The notes under the pieces: model-generated
The model's input: the letters and a program-made list of their open reading frames with translations, nothing else
What the model was told of the DNA's origin: nothing
Database searches by the model: none
Source: Actinoallomurus vinaceus
GTDB taxonomy: Bacteria > Actinomycetota > Actinomycetes > Streptosporangiales > Streptosporangiaceae
DNA: 64,000 nucleotides
Direction: 5' to 3'
Assembly (NCBI RefSeq): GCF_039542055.1
Contig: NZ_BAABHK010000018.1
Span: 164,955-228,954, forward strand
In this document: positions 51,344 to 62,908 of the stretch, piece after piece
How the letters are laid out: each line of letters opens with the position of its first letter
How positions within the stretch are numbered: the stretch's first letter is position 1
Position numbers and translations under genes: made by a program

Positions 51344-53968
51344 ATGGCATTGGTGGCTGAGATGCAGGAAAGGGACACCGACGTCATCGAAAAGATCGTC
51401 AGGGAGCATGTCCGGGCCGGCCATGGAGTTCACGTCGGCCCGACGTGGCTGACGGTGAATCCCGACGGGGTCCGGCTGGCCGAGCACGGTTGGAAACTGC
51501 ATGTCTCCTCCCGGTCGGCGACCTTCGCGGAACTGGTGGAGAGGCTTCTTCCCCGGTTGCTCGCCGAGGGGTGTGTCTTCAAGCTCGCGCGCTCACGCCG
51601 GGTACTGCAGAGGCTGAACGACGGGCACAGCTCCCCGGCGACCGTCGGCAAGGCCTTCACGATCTATCCGGACCAGCGGCGCGTCCGGGAGCTGGGCCTT
51701 GAGCTGGCCGAGCTCCTTCGTGGCCATCAGGGACCACGAGTGCTCAGCGACCGGCGGGTGGACCAGGACGCACCCGTGTATTACCGCTACGGCCCGCATC
51801 AGAAGCCGGCGGACTCCGGCCGAGGACGGTTCGTCGCCCGGATCGACGGGCCCGACGGTGAGGCGTTCGAGGGGATCGCCGGCCTTCGATACGAACAGCC
51901 GGCCTGGGCCGTCGATCCGTTCACCGGCCGACGTGCGAATGAAGAGGCCGCCCTGACGGAGCCGATGGTTCTGGGCCACCATTACCGGGTCGTCACGGGA
52001 ATCTTCGAATCCGCGCGCGGCAACGTCTATCGCGCCATCGATCAGCGCGACGGGACGAACGTCGTGATCAAACAGGCCCGCGCCCTGGTGGACGAAACGG
52101 AGGACTTGGGCGACATCCGGGTACGCCTGCGCAACGAACGCCGTGTCCTCCAGGCGCTCAAGGATCGCCCCGGGATTCCGCGGTTTCTGGATCACTTCCG
52201 GCACGGGCAGGACGAGTTCCTCGTGACCTCCGACGTCGGCCCCTTCAACCTCGCCGAAGACGTCGCCCGCGACGGGCCGTACCCGATCGGGTCAGATCAG
52301 GGCGCCGGCGACGGGCGTTCCCTCGAACGGCTCGGCAGCGGACTCGCCGAGATCCTCCTGGATCTTCACGCGCGCGGCGTCGTCATGCGCGACCTTTCGC
52401 CGAGGAACGTGGTGATCGACGGCGACCGGATCAGCCTCATCGACTTCGGCGTGGCGGGCTTCGACGGTCTGTACCTCTCCGGAGGCACGAGGGGCTACGC
52501 GCCGACGCGGCAGTGGCGCGGCGAGCCGCCGCGGGACACCGATGACCTGCACGCCCTCGCCATGACGCTGCTGTTCGCGACGTGGGGTCTGCGCCCGGTC
52601 ACGTTGGGAGACGACGCCGATCTGCCCCGCCGGCGCGCCCTTCAGGCGATCCGATCCGCATACGGCGAGGAACCGGCCGGAATCATCGGCGTCATCGTGG
52701 ACCTGTTCGGCGGCGACGACGCCGCCCGGCGCGCACTGCGGCGGCTCGCGACCGAGGAGATCTCCGCGCGGACCCCGGGCGAGCAGAAGGTGAGACGGGC
52801 CGGGTTCCTGCCTGAGCCCCCGACCGTCACCCCCGAACTCGCAACGGACATCGTGGGGAACCTTCTCGCCGATCTGGTCGGCCAGGCGCGCGAACTCCTG
52901 ACCGGCTCCGCGAGGGCGCGCAGCGCCGAGGTCCACCGCGGGATGGCGGGTATCGGCCTCGAACTCCTGGAGCATGTGGGCGAGCCGGGTGTTGCGGACT
53001 GCCTGCGCGATCTCGCGGCGGCCACCGCGCGCGCCGCGCCTCACCTGCCGCCGGGGTTGTTCCACGGCCGGACGGGGATCGACGTCTTCCTGAGCCGGGC
53101 GCGCGACCACGGCGTCGAGTTCTCCGGCGATCATCTCCCCGCCTACATCCCGGATGCGGAGTGGCAGCCGGAAGGGCTCGACCTGATCTCCGGGGCCGCC
53201 GGTGTGGGGATCGGTCACCTTCTGCTGTCGGATCACGATGGCGACCCGGCTCATGGCGCCATCGTCCAGCGGTGCGTGCGGTACGTCATGGACGGCGGCG
53301 GACCCGGTTCCATGGCCGACGGATCCCGGCCGTACGGTGCGACCTCCGTCGACCCTTTCGCGGGGCTGGCGCGCGGTGACGCGGGCGCGATCGAACTGCT
53401 GCTCGGTGCCGGCGAGCGCACCGGCGACCGTCGTCTGTTCACCGAGGCCGCCAAGCGCACCGAGCGGTTGTCCGAATACGCGGGTTCCTGGGTACGGCGT
53501 GTGCGCGACGGATCCGCGCCGCCGCTCGCCCTCTCGTGGTGTCGGGGCCTCGCCGGCATCGCGCACACGCTGCTCCACGCGGGCGTGGCGCTCGAGAATC
53601 CGACGCTGACCGGCCTCGCCGGGGAGGCCGGCGCGGCGATGGAGCTCTGCCTGCCCCGGATCGGCGTACTCGATCAGTGCTGCGGCGCGGCCGGCATCGG
53701 CGACGCGCTCATCGATCTCGCCGTCCTCGACGATGATCCGCGGCGCTGGGACGCCGCACGCGCCGTCGCCGTGCAGATGCTGCTGCGCAGCGCCGGTCCG
53801 ACCGACCACCCGGTCTTCGTCAAGGACCCGGGCGAGGCCGGTGCCGCCTCCCTGGCGACCGGCCTGGCCGGGATCCTGGGCTTCTTCCGCAGGCTCGCCC
53901 GGCAGGGCGGCGAAACGGCCCTTCCCGTGCCCGGCATGACGACGAGAACAGCCTTGGAGGCTCCTTGA
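51344..53968 (+). CDS. Class III/IV lanthionine synthetase (lyase-kinase-cyclase) of the Cys-free RiPP operon
   Basis: 874 residues. N-terminal phosphoSer/Thr lyase-like domain about 1-215 (VFKLARSRRVLQRLNDGHSS, VGKAFTIYPD). Kinase domain about 215-480: ATP lysine K243 (VVIKQARA), catalytic D350 in MRDLSPRN with N355, DFG at 367. C-terminal LanC-like cyclase about 510-874 with Cys733 (SWCRGLAG) and Cys779-Cys780 (DQCCGAAG), resembling the zinc ligands of class IV enzymes but in the CCG form. Class III enzymes usually lack them. It would phosphorylate and eliminate Ser/Thr of the precursor. An ATG at 51362 is an alternative start. The stop overlaps the TTG of the methyltransferase (TTGA). Confidence 0.82.
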   Translation: MALVAEMQERDTDVIEKIVREHVRAGHGVHVGPTWLTVNPDGVRLAEHGWKLHVSSRSATFAELVERLLPRLLAEGCVFKLARSRRVLQRLNDGHSSPATVGKAFTIYPDQRRVRELGLELAELLRGHQGPRVLSDRRVDQDAPVYYRYGPHQKPADSGRGRFVARIDGPDGEAFEGIAGLRYEQPAWAVDPFTGRRANEEAALTEPMVLGHHYRVVTGIFESARGNVYRAIDQRDGTNVVIKQARALVDETEDLGDIRVRLRNERRVLQALKDRPGIPRFLDHFRHGQDEFLVTSDVGPFNLAEDVARDGPYPIGSDQGAGDGRSLERLGSGLAEILLDLHARGVVMRDLSPRNVVIDGDRISLIDFGVAGFDGLYLSGGTRGYAPTRQWRGEPPRDTDDLHALAMTLLFATWGLRPVTLGDDADLPRRRALQAIRSAYGEEPAGIIGVIVDLFGGDDAARRALRRLATEEISARTPGEQKVRRAGFLPEPPTVTPELATDIVGNLLADLVGQARELLTGSARARSAEVHRGMAGIGLELLEHVGEPGVADCLRDLAAATARAAPHLPPGLFHGRTGIDVFLSRARDHGVEFSGDHLPAYIPDAEWQPEGLDLISGAAGVGIGHLLLSDHDGDPAHGAIVQRCVRYVMDGGGPGSMADGSRPYGATSVDPFAGLARGDAGAIELLLGAGERTGDRRLFTEAAKRTERLSEYAGSWVRRVRDGSAPPLALSWCRGLAGIAHTLLHAGVALENPTLTGLAGEAGAAMELCLPRIGVLDQCCGAAGIGDALIDLAVLDDDPRRWDAARAVAVQMLLRSAGPTDHPVFVKDPGEAGAASLATGLAGILGFFRRLARQGGETALPVPGMTTRTALEAP

Positions 53969-54801
53969 ACACTCCAGAGGTCCGCACCCGTGAAGGTCTC
54001 GCGGAAGACCAGGGGCCCGAAGGTCGCCAGGAGGATCGGGCGGAGCGGTCCGGTCCTCGCATCGGTGACGCGATCGGGGACATGCTGCGCGACGCCTACC
54101 AGGCGTCTCTGACGCAGAACGCCGCGCCGGTCGTCCAGATCGTGGAACGCGACGACGGCCTGGTGAAGGCCCTTCCCGTCGCGCCCTGGATCGCCCCCGT
54201 CGAGCAGTGGCCGGACGAGGAACGCCGAGCATTGGACCTGCTCAAGGGCAAGGTCCTGGACATCGGCGCCGGCGGAGGACGAGCCGCACGCGCCCTGCTC
54301 GACCGAGGCCACGACGTCACCGCGATCGACATCTCCCCTGGCGCGCTCGACGTGTGCCGGCAGCAGGGGATACGGTCCGTCCTTCGCACCACGGTCGACG
54401 AACACGCCGCGACCGGGGTGCGATACGACGGCTTCCTGCTCCTGGGCGCCAACCTCGGCCTGCTGGAAAGCCGCGAGCGGGGCCCGCGGTTCCTTCGGGC
54501 TCTGGCCGCGATGGCCGCACCCGGTGCCGTCATCGTCGGCCACGGCAACAACGCGACCGATTCGAGCGACCCACTGCAACTGCCCTACAACGAACGGAGC
54601 CTGCGGGCAGGCCGCATCGCCGGACAGCGCACCCTGCGGATCCGCTACCGCGACGTGGCGACGCCCTGGTTCCACTACCTGTGCCTCGCTCCACGCGAAC
54701 TCGCCGAACTCACCACCGGCACCGGCTGGGAACTCGCGGACACCACCTATTTCAAGGACTCGACGACCGCCTACATCGCCACCCTCCGCCGAAAGGGCTG
54801 A
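53965..54801 (+). CDS. Class I SAM-dependent methyltransferase of the RiPP operon
   Basis: 278 residues. TTG 53965 overlaps the synthetase stop by four bases and follows GGAGG, the same TTG/GGAGG style as the precursor. SAM motif VLDIGAGGGRAARAL near residue 97, then VTAIDISPGALDVCR, and a C-terminal domain of about 130 residues (FLLLGANLGLLESRERGP, YFKDSTTAYIATL). An N- or O-methyltransferase acting on the modified peptide or on a cofactor is likely (inference from operon position). The exact target is unknown. Confidence 0.8.
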   Translation: MNTPEVRTREGLAEDQGPEGRQEDRAERSGPRIGDAIGDMLRDAYQASLTQNAAPVVQIVERDDGLVKALPVAPWIAPVEQWPDEERRALDLLKGKVLDIGAGGGRAARALLDRGHDVTAIDISPGALDVCRQQGIRSVLRTTVDEHAATGVRYDGFLLLGANLGLLESRERGPRFLRALAAMAAPGAVIVGHGNNATDSSDPLQLPYNERSLRAGRIAGQRTLRIRYRDVATPWFHYLCLAPRELAELTTGTGWELADTTYFKDSTTAYIATLRRKG

Positions 54802-54886
54802 CCCTCGGCGGGGTGCCACCGGGCCCGTCGGACTGTTGTTTCAGATGCGATGGTTTGGGCGGTTGCGTGCGGAGCACAGCAGCCAC

Positions 54887-56350
54887 ATGCGGACGGAACA
54901 GATCCCCGACGAGACGCTCCGTCATCGCTGGAAGGCGCTGGCGATCTGCCTGGTCGCGGCGTTCATGACGCTGCTGGACGTCAGCATCGTCAACGTCGCG
55001 CTGCCGTCCATCCGCTCCGGCCTGCACGCGTCGCCGGACGGGCTGCAGTGGATCCTCAGCGGATACGCCCTGACGTTCGGCCTGACGCTGGTGCCGGCCG
55101 GGCGGCTCGGTGACGCGCGCAGCCGGCGGGCGGTCTTCATGGCCGGCCTCGTGGTCTTCACCCTGGCCAGCGTCGCCGCCGGCGTCGCCCAGAACATCGT
55201 CTGGCTGGTCGTCGCCCGGCTCGTGCAGGGTATGGCCGGGGGGCTGCTGAACCCGCAGATCGCAGGGCTGATCCAGGTGATGTTCCGCGGACCGGAGCGG
55301 GGCCGGGCGTTCGGGAGTCTGGGCGCGACGATCGGCATCGCCACCGCCGCCGGCCCGATCATCGGCGGCGCGCTGATCGCGCTCGCCGGTACGCAGGAGG
55401 GCTGGCGATGGGTGTTCTACGTCAACGTCCCGGTCGGGCTGATCGCGCTGCCGCTCGCCTGGCGGCTGCTGCCCGCGCCGAGCCGGACACCCCGCCCGCA
55501 GAGCCTGGACCCGGTCGGCGTCGTGCTCCTCGGCGTCGGCGTGGTGGCGCTGCTGCTCCCCCTCGTCCAGGAGCAGCAGTGGCACGGGCGGGCGAAGTGG
55601 CTGCTGGTGCCCGTCGCGGCCGTCATGCTGGCGATCTTCCTCGGCTGGGAGCGGCGGCACCGCGAGCCGATGATCGACCTGAGCCTGTTCCGCCGCCGCT
55701 CGTACGCCCTCGGCTCGGCGATCGCGCTGCTGTACTTCGCGGGCTTCACCGCGATCTTCTTCATCTTCACCCTCTACCTGCAGAACGGCCTGCACTACAG
55801 CGCGCTCATGGCCGGCCTGGCGATCACGCCGTTCGCGGTCGGGTCGGGTGTCGCCGCGACCGTCGGCGGCCGGATCGTCTCGCGGTTCGGCCGGCCGCTG
55901 GTGGCGGCGGGCCTCCTGGTCGTCGCCGCCGGGCTGGCGGCCGTCCTGCTGGCCGTCCACGCCGACCCGGGCCGGCACGTGGCCCTGGCCACCGCCGCGC
56001 CCTTCCTCCTCGCCGGGCTCGGCAGCGGCCTGGTCATCGCGCCCAACCAGACGATCACCCTGTCGGAGGTGCCGCCCGAGGGCGGCGGCAGCGCGGCGGG
56101 CGTCCTCCAGACCGGCCAGCGGATCGGCACCTCCGCCGGCATCGCGGCGGTGGGCGCGGTGTTCTTCGCCGCGGTGACCGGCACACGCGGCGACTGGGCG
56201 ACGGCCTTCCAGCGCGGGCTGCTCGTCGTCCTCGCGTTCGTGCTCGCCGCCCTGTGCGCCGCGGTCGCCGACCTGGTCATGGGCCGCCGCGAGACTCATC
56301 CGCGGCACGCCCGCCAGGCCCGGGACCGCCACCCCGTCACGGGCGGTTAG
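54887..56350 (+). CDS. DHA2-family (14-TM) MFS drug/peptide exporter
   Basis: 487 residues from ATG 54887 (upstream ATG 54845 is in frame and possible). Fourteen hydrophobic segments; antiporter motif in helix 1-2 region: LDVSIVNVALPSI, WILSGYALTFGLTLVPAGRL, and motif C (GATIGIATAAGPIIGG) in the fifth. It lies 85 bases after the methyltransferase in the same direction, so it could export the RiPP product or serve self-resistance, although it might equally be an independent drug exporter. Confidence 0.87.
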   Translation: MRTEQIPDETLRHRWKALAICLVAAFMTLLDVSIVNVALPSIRSGLHASPDGLQWILSGYALTFGLTLVPAGRLGDARSRRAVFMAGLVVFTLASVAAGVAQNIVWLVVARLVQGMAGGLLNPQIAGLIQVMFRGPERGRAFGSLGATIGIATAAGPIIGGALIALAGTQEGWRWVFYVNVPVGLIALPLAWRLLPAPSRTPRPQSLDPVGVVLLGVGVVALLLPLVQEQQWHGRAKWLLVPVAAVMLAIFLGWERRHREPMIDLSLFRRRSYALGSAIALLYFAGFTAIFFIFTLYLQNGLHYSALMAGLAITPFAVGSGVAATVGGRIVSRFGRPLVAAGLLVVAAGLAAVLLAVHADPGRHVALATAAPFLLAGLGSGLVIAPNQTITLSEVPPEGGGSAAGVLQTGQRIGTSAGIAAVGAVFFAAVTGTRGDWATAFQRGLLVVLAFVLAALCAAVADLVMGRRETHPRHARQARDRHPVTGG

Positions 56351-56379
56351 CCGAGAAGAGCCGGGGTAAGGCAGCGCGC

Positions 56380-56871
56380 ATGGTGGAGATCACGCTCCGG
56401 GTGAACGGCACGGAACACTCCGTGAGCATCGACACCCGCGTCTCACTGCTGGACCTGCTGCGCGAGCGCCTTGGCCTGACCGGTTCCAAGAAGGGCTGCG
56501 ATCACGGCCAGTGCGGCGCGTGCACCGTGCTGATCGACGGACGGCGGGCCAACGCGTGCCTCGCCCTGGCCGTCGCGCAGGACGGCCGCGAGATCACGAC
56601 GATCGAGGGCCTGGCCGACGGATCCGACCTGCACCCGCTCCAGGCCGCGTTCATCGCGCGCGACGCCTTCCAGTGCGGGTACTGCACCCCGGGCCAGCTC
56701 TGCTCCGCGGCCGGGATGCTGGCCGAAGGGGGGCCGAGCGCGATCACCGGCGACCTCGCCGCCGATCCCCCGCTCACGCGGGAGGAGATTCGCGAGCGCA
56801 TGAGCGGCAACCTGTGCCGGTGCGGCGCCTATGTCAACATCGTGACCGCGATCGAGGACGTGTCCGGGTGA
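56380..56871 (+). CDS. Molybdenum hydroxylase [2Fe-2S] subunit (xanthine dehydrogenase family, PaoA/YagT-like)
   Basis: 163 residues, no signal peptide. Two [2Fe-2S] clusters: plant-ferredoxin type CDHGQCGACTV (with CLALAVAQDG after) and the all-alpha type CGYCTPGQLCSA and CRCGAYV. It transfers electrons between the molybdenum centre and FAD. Start ATG 56380 follows GGGGTAAGG; GTG 56383 directly after is the only close alternative. Its TGA overlaps the next GTG by four bases (GTGA). Confidence 0.93.
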   Translation: MVEITLRVNGTEHSVSIDTRVSLLDLLRERLGLTGSKKGCDHGQCGACTVLIDGRRANACLALAVAQDGREITTIEGLADGSDLHPLQAAFIARDAFQCGYCTPGQLCSAAGMLAEGGPSAITGDLAADPPLTREEIRERMSGNLCRCGAYVNIVTAIEDVSG

Positions 56872-57836
56872 AGCCGTTCGAGTACACGCGGGCCCGCGAC
56901 GCGGCGGAGGCGGTGGGCGCGTACCGGCCGGGCAGCATGTACCTCGGAGGCGGGACCAACCTGGTCGACCTGATGCGGCTGGGCGTCGCCCGGCCGGATC
57001 TTCTCGTGGACGTGAGCCGTCTCCCGTACGACCGGATCGAGGAGGCCGACGGGGGCCTGCGCGTCGGCGCCGCGGTGCGCAACACCGACCTGGCCGTCCA
57101 CCCGGTCGTCCGCGCGCGCTACCCGATGCTGGCGCGGTCCGTGCTGTCCGGGGCGTCCGGGCAGGTCCGCGCCATGGCGACGGTCGCCGGCAACCTGCTG
57201 CAGCGGACCCGCTGCCCGTACTTCCAGGACGTTTCCAAGCCGTGCAACAAGCGCGAGCCGGGGTCGGGCTGCCCGGCGATCGACGGCCACCACCACAACC
57301 TGGCGATCCTCGGGTACTCCGAGCACTGCGTGGCCACCCACCCGTCGGACCTGGCCGTGGCGCTGGCCGCCCTGGACGCGCGCGTGCTCGTCACCGGCCC
57401 GGGCGGCGACCGCGCGATCCCGATGCCCGGGCTGCACCGGCTGCCGGACGACCGGCCGGACCGCGACACGGTGCTGGAGCCCGGCGACCTGATCACGACG
57501 GTGGAACTGCCGCCGCCCCCTCCGGGCGTCTCCCGCTACCGGAAGGTCCGCGAACGCGCGTCGTTCGCGTTCGCCCTGGTCTCCATCGCCGCGGTGCTCG
57601 ACGTGAGCGATGATGGAACGGTCCGTGACTGCCGGCTGGCGCTCGGCGGCGTCGCGCACGCGCCCTGGCGGGCGTATCGCGCCGAGGAGGCGCTGCGCGG
57701 CGCTCCGGCCCGCGCGGAGGAGTTCGCGCGGGCCGCCGACGCGGAGCTCGCGCAGGCACGGCCGCTGGCCCACAACGGCTACAAGGTGCCGCTGGCCCAC
57801 AATCTGATCGTCCGCACGCTGCAGGAGCTGCTGTGA
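56868..57836 (+). CDS. Molybdenum hydroxylase FAD-binding subunit with [4Fe-4S] motif (PaoB/YagS-like)
   Basis: 322 residues. FAD motif YLGGGTNLVDLM near residue 25 and MATVAGNLLQRTRCPYFQD. The pattern CPYFQDVSKPCNKREPGSGC plus a later HC is the extra [4Fe-4S] cluster site of the PaoB/YagS group. Overlaps both neighbours by four bases (GTGA both times), so the three subunits are translationally coupled. Confidence 0.92.
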   Translation: MKPFEYTRARDAAEAVGAYRPGSMYLGGGTNLVDLMRLGVARPDLLVDVSRLPYDRIEEADGGLRVGAAVRNTDLAVHPVVRARYPMLARSVLSGASGQVRAMATVAGNLLQRTRCPYFQDVSKPCNKREPGSGCPAIDGHHHNLAILGYSEHCVATHPSDLAVALAALDARVLVTGPGGDRAIPMPGLHRLPDDRPDRDTVLEPGDLITTVELPPPPPGVSRYRKVRERASFAFALVSIAAVLDVSDDGTVRDCRLALGGVAHAPWRAYRAEEALRGAPARAEEFARAADAELAQARPLAHNGYKVPLAHNLIVRTLQELL

Positions 57837-59875
57837 ACCGCGTCGAGGGTCTGGACAAGGTGACCGGGCGGGCGACGTACGCCTACGAGCACACCGTCCC
57901 GGGCGTCGCGTACGCCCACGCCGTCCCGTCGACGATCGCGCGCGGGCGGATCCGGTCGATCGACACGGCGGCGGTCCTGGCGATCCCCGGCGTGCTCGCC
58001 GTCCTGTCCGGCGACGATCCCCCGGAGCTCGGCGAGGACGTCGATCCGGAGCTGCGGCTCTTCCAGGGCCGTACGGTCGCCTATCACGGGCAGATCGTCG
58101 CCGCGGTGGTCGCCGAGACGCTCGAGATCGCCCGCGACGCCGCCGGCGCCCTGCGGATCGAGTACGACGCCGAGCCGCACGACGTGCGGCTGCGCCCCGA
58201 CCACCCCGGGCTGTACCGCCCGGAGACGGTCAACCCGGGGCTGCCGACCGACGTGGAGTACGGGGACGTCGCGGCCGGTCTGGCGAGTGCGGTGGTCACG
58301 GTGGACGCGACGTACACGACGCCGGTGCTGCACAACAACCCGATCGAGCCGCACGCCGCGCTCGCCGTCTGGGAGGAGGACGGCGGGCTGACGGTGTACG
58401 ACTCCACTCAGGGCGCGTCCGCGGACCGGGACGCGATCGCGGCGGTGCTCCGCCTGCCGCCCGAACAGGTGCGGGTGGTCTCCCCGCACGTCGGCGGCGG
58501 GTTCGGGTGCAAGGGCACGACCCGGCCGTCCGCGATCCTCGCCGCCCTCGCCGCGCGGGCGGCGGGCCGGCCGGTCAAGGTCGCGGTGACGCGGCAGCAG
58601 ATGTTCGACGTCACGGGGTACCGCACGCCGACGATCCAGCGGCTGCGGCTGGGCGCGGACGCCGTGGGGCGGCTCACCGCCGTGGCCCACGACATCGTCG
58701 AGCAGACCTCGACGGTCCGGGAGTTCGCCGAGCAGACGGCGGCGGGAACGCGGGTGATGTACGCGACGCCCAACCTGCGGACGACGCACCGGCTGGTCCG
58801 GCTGGACGTGCCGACGCCGTCGTGGATGCGCGCGCCCGGCGAGTGCCCCGGCATGTACGCCCTGGAATCGGCGATGGACGAGCTCGCGCACGCCGCCGGG
58901 ATGGACCCGATCGAGCTGCGCGTCGTCAACGAGCCGGACACCGAGCCGGAGAGCGGGCTGCCGTTCAGCTCCCGCAACCTGATCGCCTGCCTGCGGGAGG
59001 GCGCCCACCGCTTCGGCTGGGATCCGCGCCATCGCGACCCGGGCGTCCGCCGGGACGGCCGGTGGCTCGTCGGCACCGGCGTCGCCGCGTCGACGTACCC
59101 CTCCCGGCGCAGTGCCGCGCAGGCGGACGCCGCGATCGACGGGGACGGTTTCGTCGTCCGGATCGCCGCGGCCGACATCGGCACCGGCGCCCGTACCGCG
59201 CTGACCCGGATCGCGGCGCAGACCCTCGGCGTCTCCCCCGACCGGGTACGGGTCGAGGTCGGTGACAGCGCGCTGCCGAGGGCCCCGCTCGCGGGCGGAT
59301 CGATGGGCACCGCGTCCTGGGGCTCCGCCGTCGTGAAGGCGTGCGAGGGACTGCTGAAGAACGGTGAGCACGGCACCGGCGACACCACCGAGGACGTCGA
59401 AGCCGACTCGAAGCTCGCGCGCCACGCGTTCGGGGCGCAGTTCGCCGAGGTCCGCGTCGATGTGGACACCGGCGAGGTGCGCGTGTCGCGGCTGCTCGGA
59501 GTGTTCGCGGCCGGGCGGATCGTCGACCCGGTCCTCGCCCGCTCCCAGTTGATCGGCGGCATGACCATGGGCCTCGGCATGGCCCTCATGGAGGGGACCG
59601 TCGTCGACGAGCGGTTCGGCGACTTCCTCACCGACGACCTCGCCCAGTACCACGTCGCCGCCTGCGCCGACGTCCCCGACGTCGAGGCCGTCTGGATCGA
59701 CGAGGACGATCCGCACCTCAACCCCATGGGTGCCAAGGGCATCGGGGAGATCGGCATCGTCGGCACCGCCGCGGCGATCGCCAACGCGGTCTTCCACGCC
59801 ACCGGCCGGCGCGTACGCGACCTGCCCATCACCCCCGACAAGCTCCTAGGGAGGAGTTCAGATGACCGAGCGTGA
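57833..59875 (+). CDS. Molybdenum hydroxylase molybdopterin-binding large subunit (PaoC/YagR-like)
   Basis: 680 residues, shorter than xanthine dehydrogenase but normal for the Yag/Pao aldehyde oxidoreductase-type subunit. Moco-contact motifs: VSPHVGGGFGCKG, MRAPGECPGMYALE, and the active-site base in NPMGAKGIGEIG. Such enzymes oxidise aldehydes or heterocycles in the cytoplasm or periplasm; the substrate is not given. GTG 57833 overlaps the FAD subunit stop. The last codons contain the ribosome site and start of the next small gene. Confidence 0.93.
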   Translation: MNRVEGLDKVTGRATYAYEHTVPGVAYAHAVPSTIARGRIRSIDTAAVLAIPGVLAVLSGDDPPELGEDVDPELRLFQGRTVAYHGQIVAAVVAETLEIARDAAGALRIEYDAEPHDVRLRPDHPGLYRPETVNPGLPTDVEYGDVAAGLASAVVTVDATYTTPVLHNNPIEPHAALAVWEEDGGLTVYDSTQGASADRDAIAAVLRLPPEQVRVVSPHVGGGFGCKGTTRPSAILAALAARAAGRPVKVAVTRQQMFDVTGYRTPTIQRLRLGADAVGRLTAVAHDIVEQTSTVREFAEQTAAGTRVMYATPNLRTTHRLVRLDVPTPSWMRAPGECPGMYALESAMDELAHAAGMDPIELRVVNEPDTEPESGLPFSSRNLIACLREGAHRFGWDPRHRDPGVRRDGRWLVGTGVAASTYPSRRSAAQADAAIDGDGFVVRIAAADIGTGARTALTRIAAQTLGVSPDRVRVEVGDSALPRAPLAGGSMGTASWGSAVVKACEGLLKNGEHGTGDTTEDVEADSKLARHAFGAQFAEVRVDVDTGEVRVSRLLGVFAAGRIVDPVLARSQLIGGMTMGLGMALMEGTVVDERFGDFLTDDLAQYHVAACADVPDVEAVWIDEDDPHLNPMGAKGIGEIGIVGTAAAIANAVFHATGRRVRDLPITPDKLLGRSSDDRA

Positions 59876-60113
59876 TCTTCCGGACCGGGGGCAGCCCGGA
59901 CGTCCGGAGGAGGTCGTCCACCCCGACCCGGTGACGGACGAGACTCCGGGCATCGAGGAGCCCGAAGCCGACTTCATCGAGCAGCACCGACGGGACGACG
60001 AAGAGGACTCCGAGGAACCGCCGCTCGTGGCGGAGATCCCCCTCGATGCCAACGAGGCGGACGTGGTCGAACAGCGGACCACCGTGCCACCCCTCGACGA
60101 GGACTACCCGTGA
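59862..60113 (+). CDS. Small acidic hypothetical protein
   Basis: 83 residues, about one third Asp/Glu (EEPEADFIEQHRRDDEEDSE), no hydrophobic core, likely disordered. ATG 59862 has GGAGG eight bases earlier and overlaps the 3' end of the molybdenum subunit by 14 bases, so it is coupled to that operon. The C-terminal VVEQRTTVPPLDEDYP recurs, as I recall, in small actinobacterial proteins. Function unknown; it could be an assembly or stress-related accessory. Confidence 0.7.
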   Translation: MTERDLPDRGQPGRPEEVVHPDPVTDETPGIEEPEADFIEQHRRDDEEDSEEPPLVAEIPLDANEADVVEQRTTVPPLDEDYP

Positions 60114-60121
60114 TCTCACGC

Positions 60122-60145
60122 GTTTGACGACGCCGCCTCGGGTAG
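60122..60145 (+). promoter_or_regulatory. SigB-type stress promoter candidate before the ClpC-like gene
   Basis: GTTT (60122-60125), 14-base spacer, GGGTAG (60140-60145), matching the GNNT-N14-16-GGGTA[CT]-like pattern of actinobacterial general-stress sigma factors except for the last base. Fits a chaperone/unfoldase gene. No HAIR (HspR) element was seen. Confidence 0.5.
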
Positions 60146-60203
60146 GGGTGGCAGGCATACCGGATCCGATACGCCGGGTCTCGCCTGGTGAGGAGGTCAT
60201 GAG

Positions 60204-62744
<2,541 letters not shown>

Positions 62745-62908
62745 TTCCGGCCACGGTTGACGGGTTTCCCCAGACAGGACCATCCTCGGAGAGTGAACGC
62801 GCCTGGCCGAAACGTCGTCGGCCACGTGGCGTGAACGGCGTTTACGGCGCCGTCCGGCAGCCGCCCGCCCCGGTGAGCTCGCCGGTGCGGCGGGGGAGGA
62901 TGGTCGCA

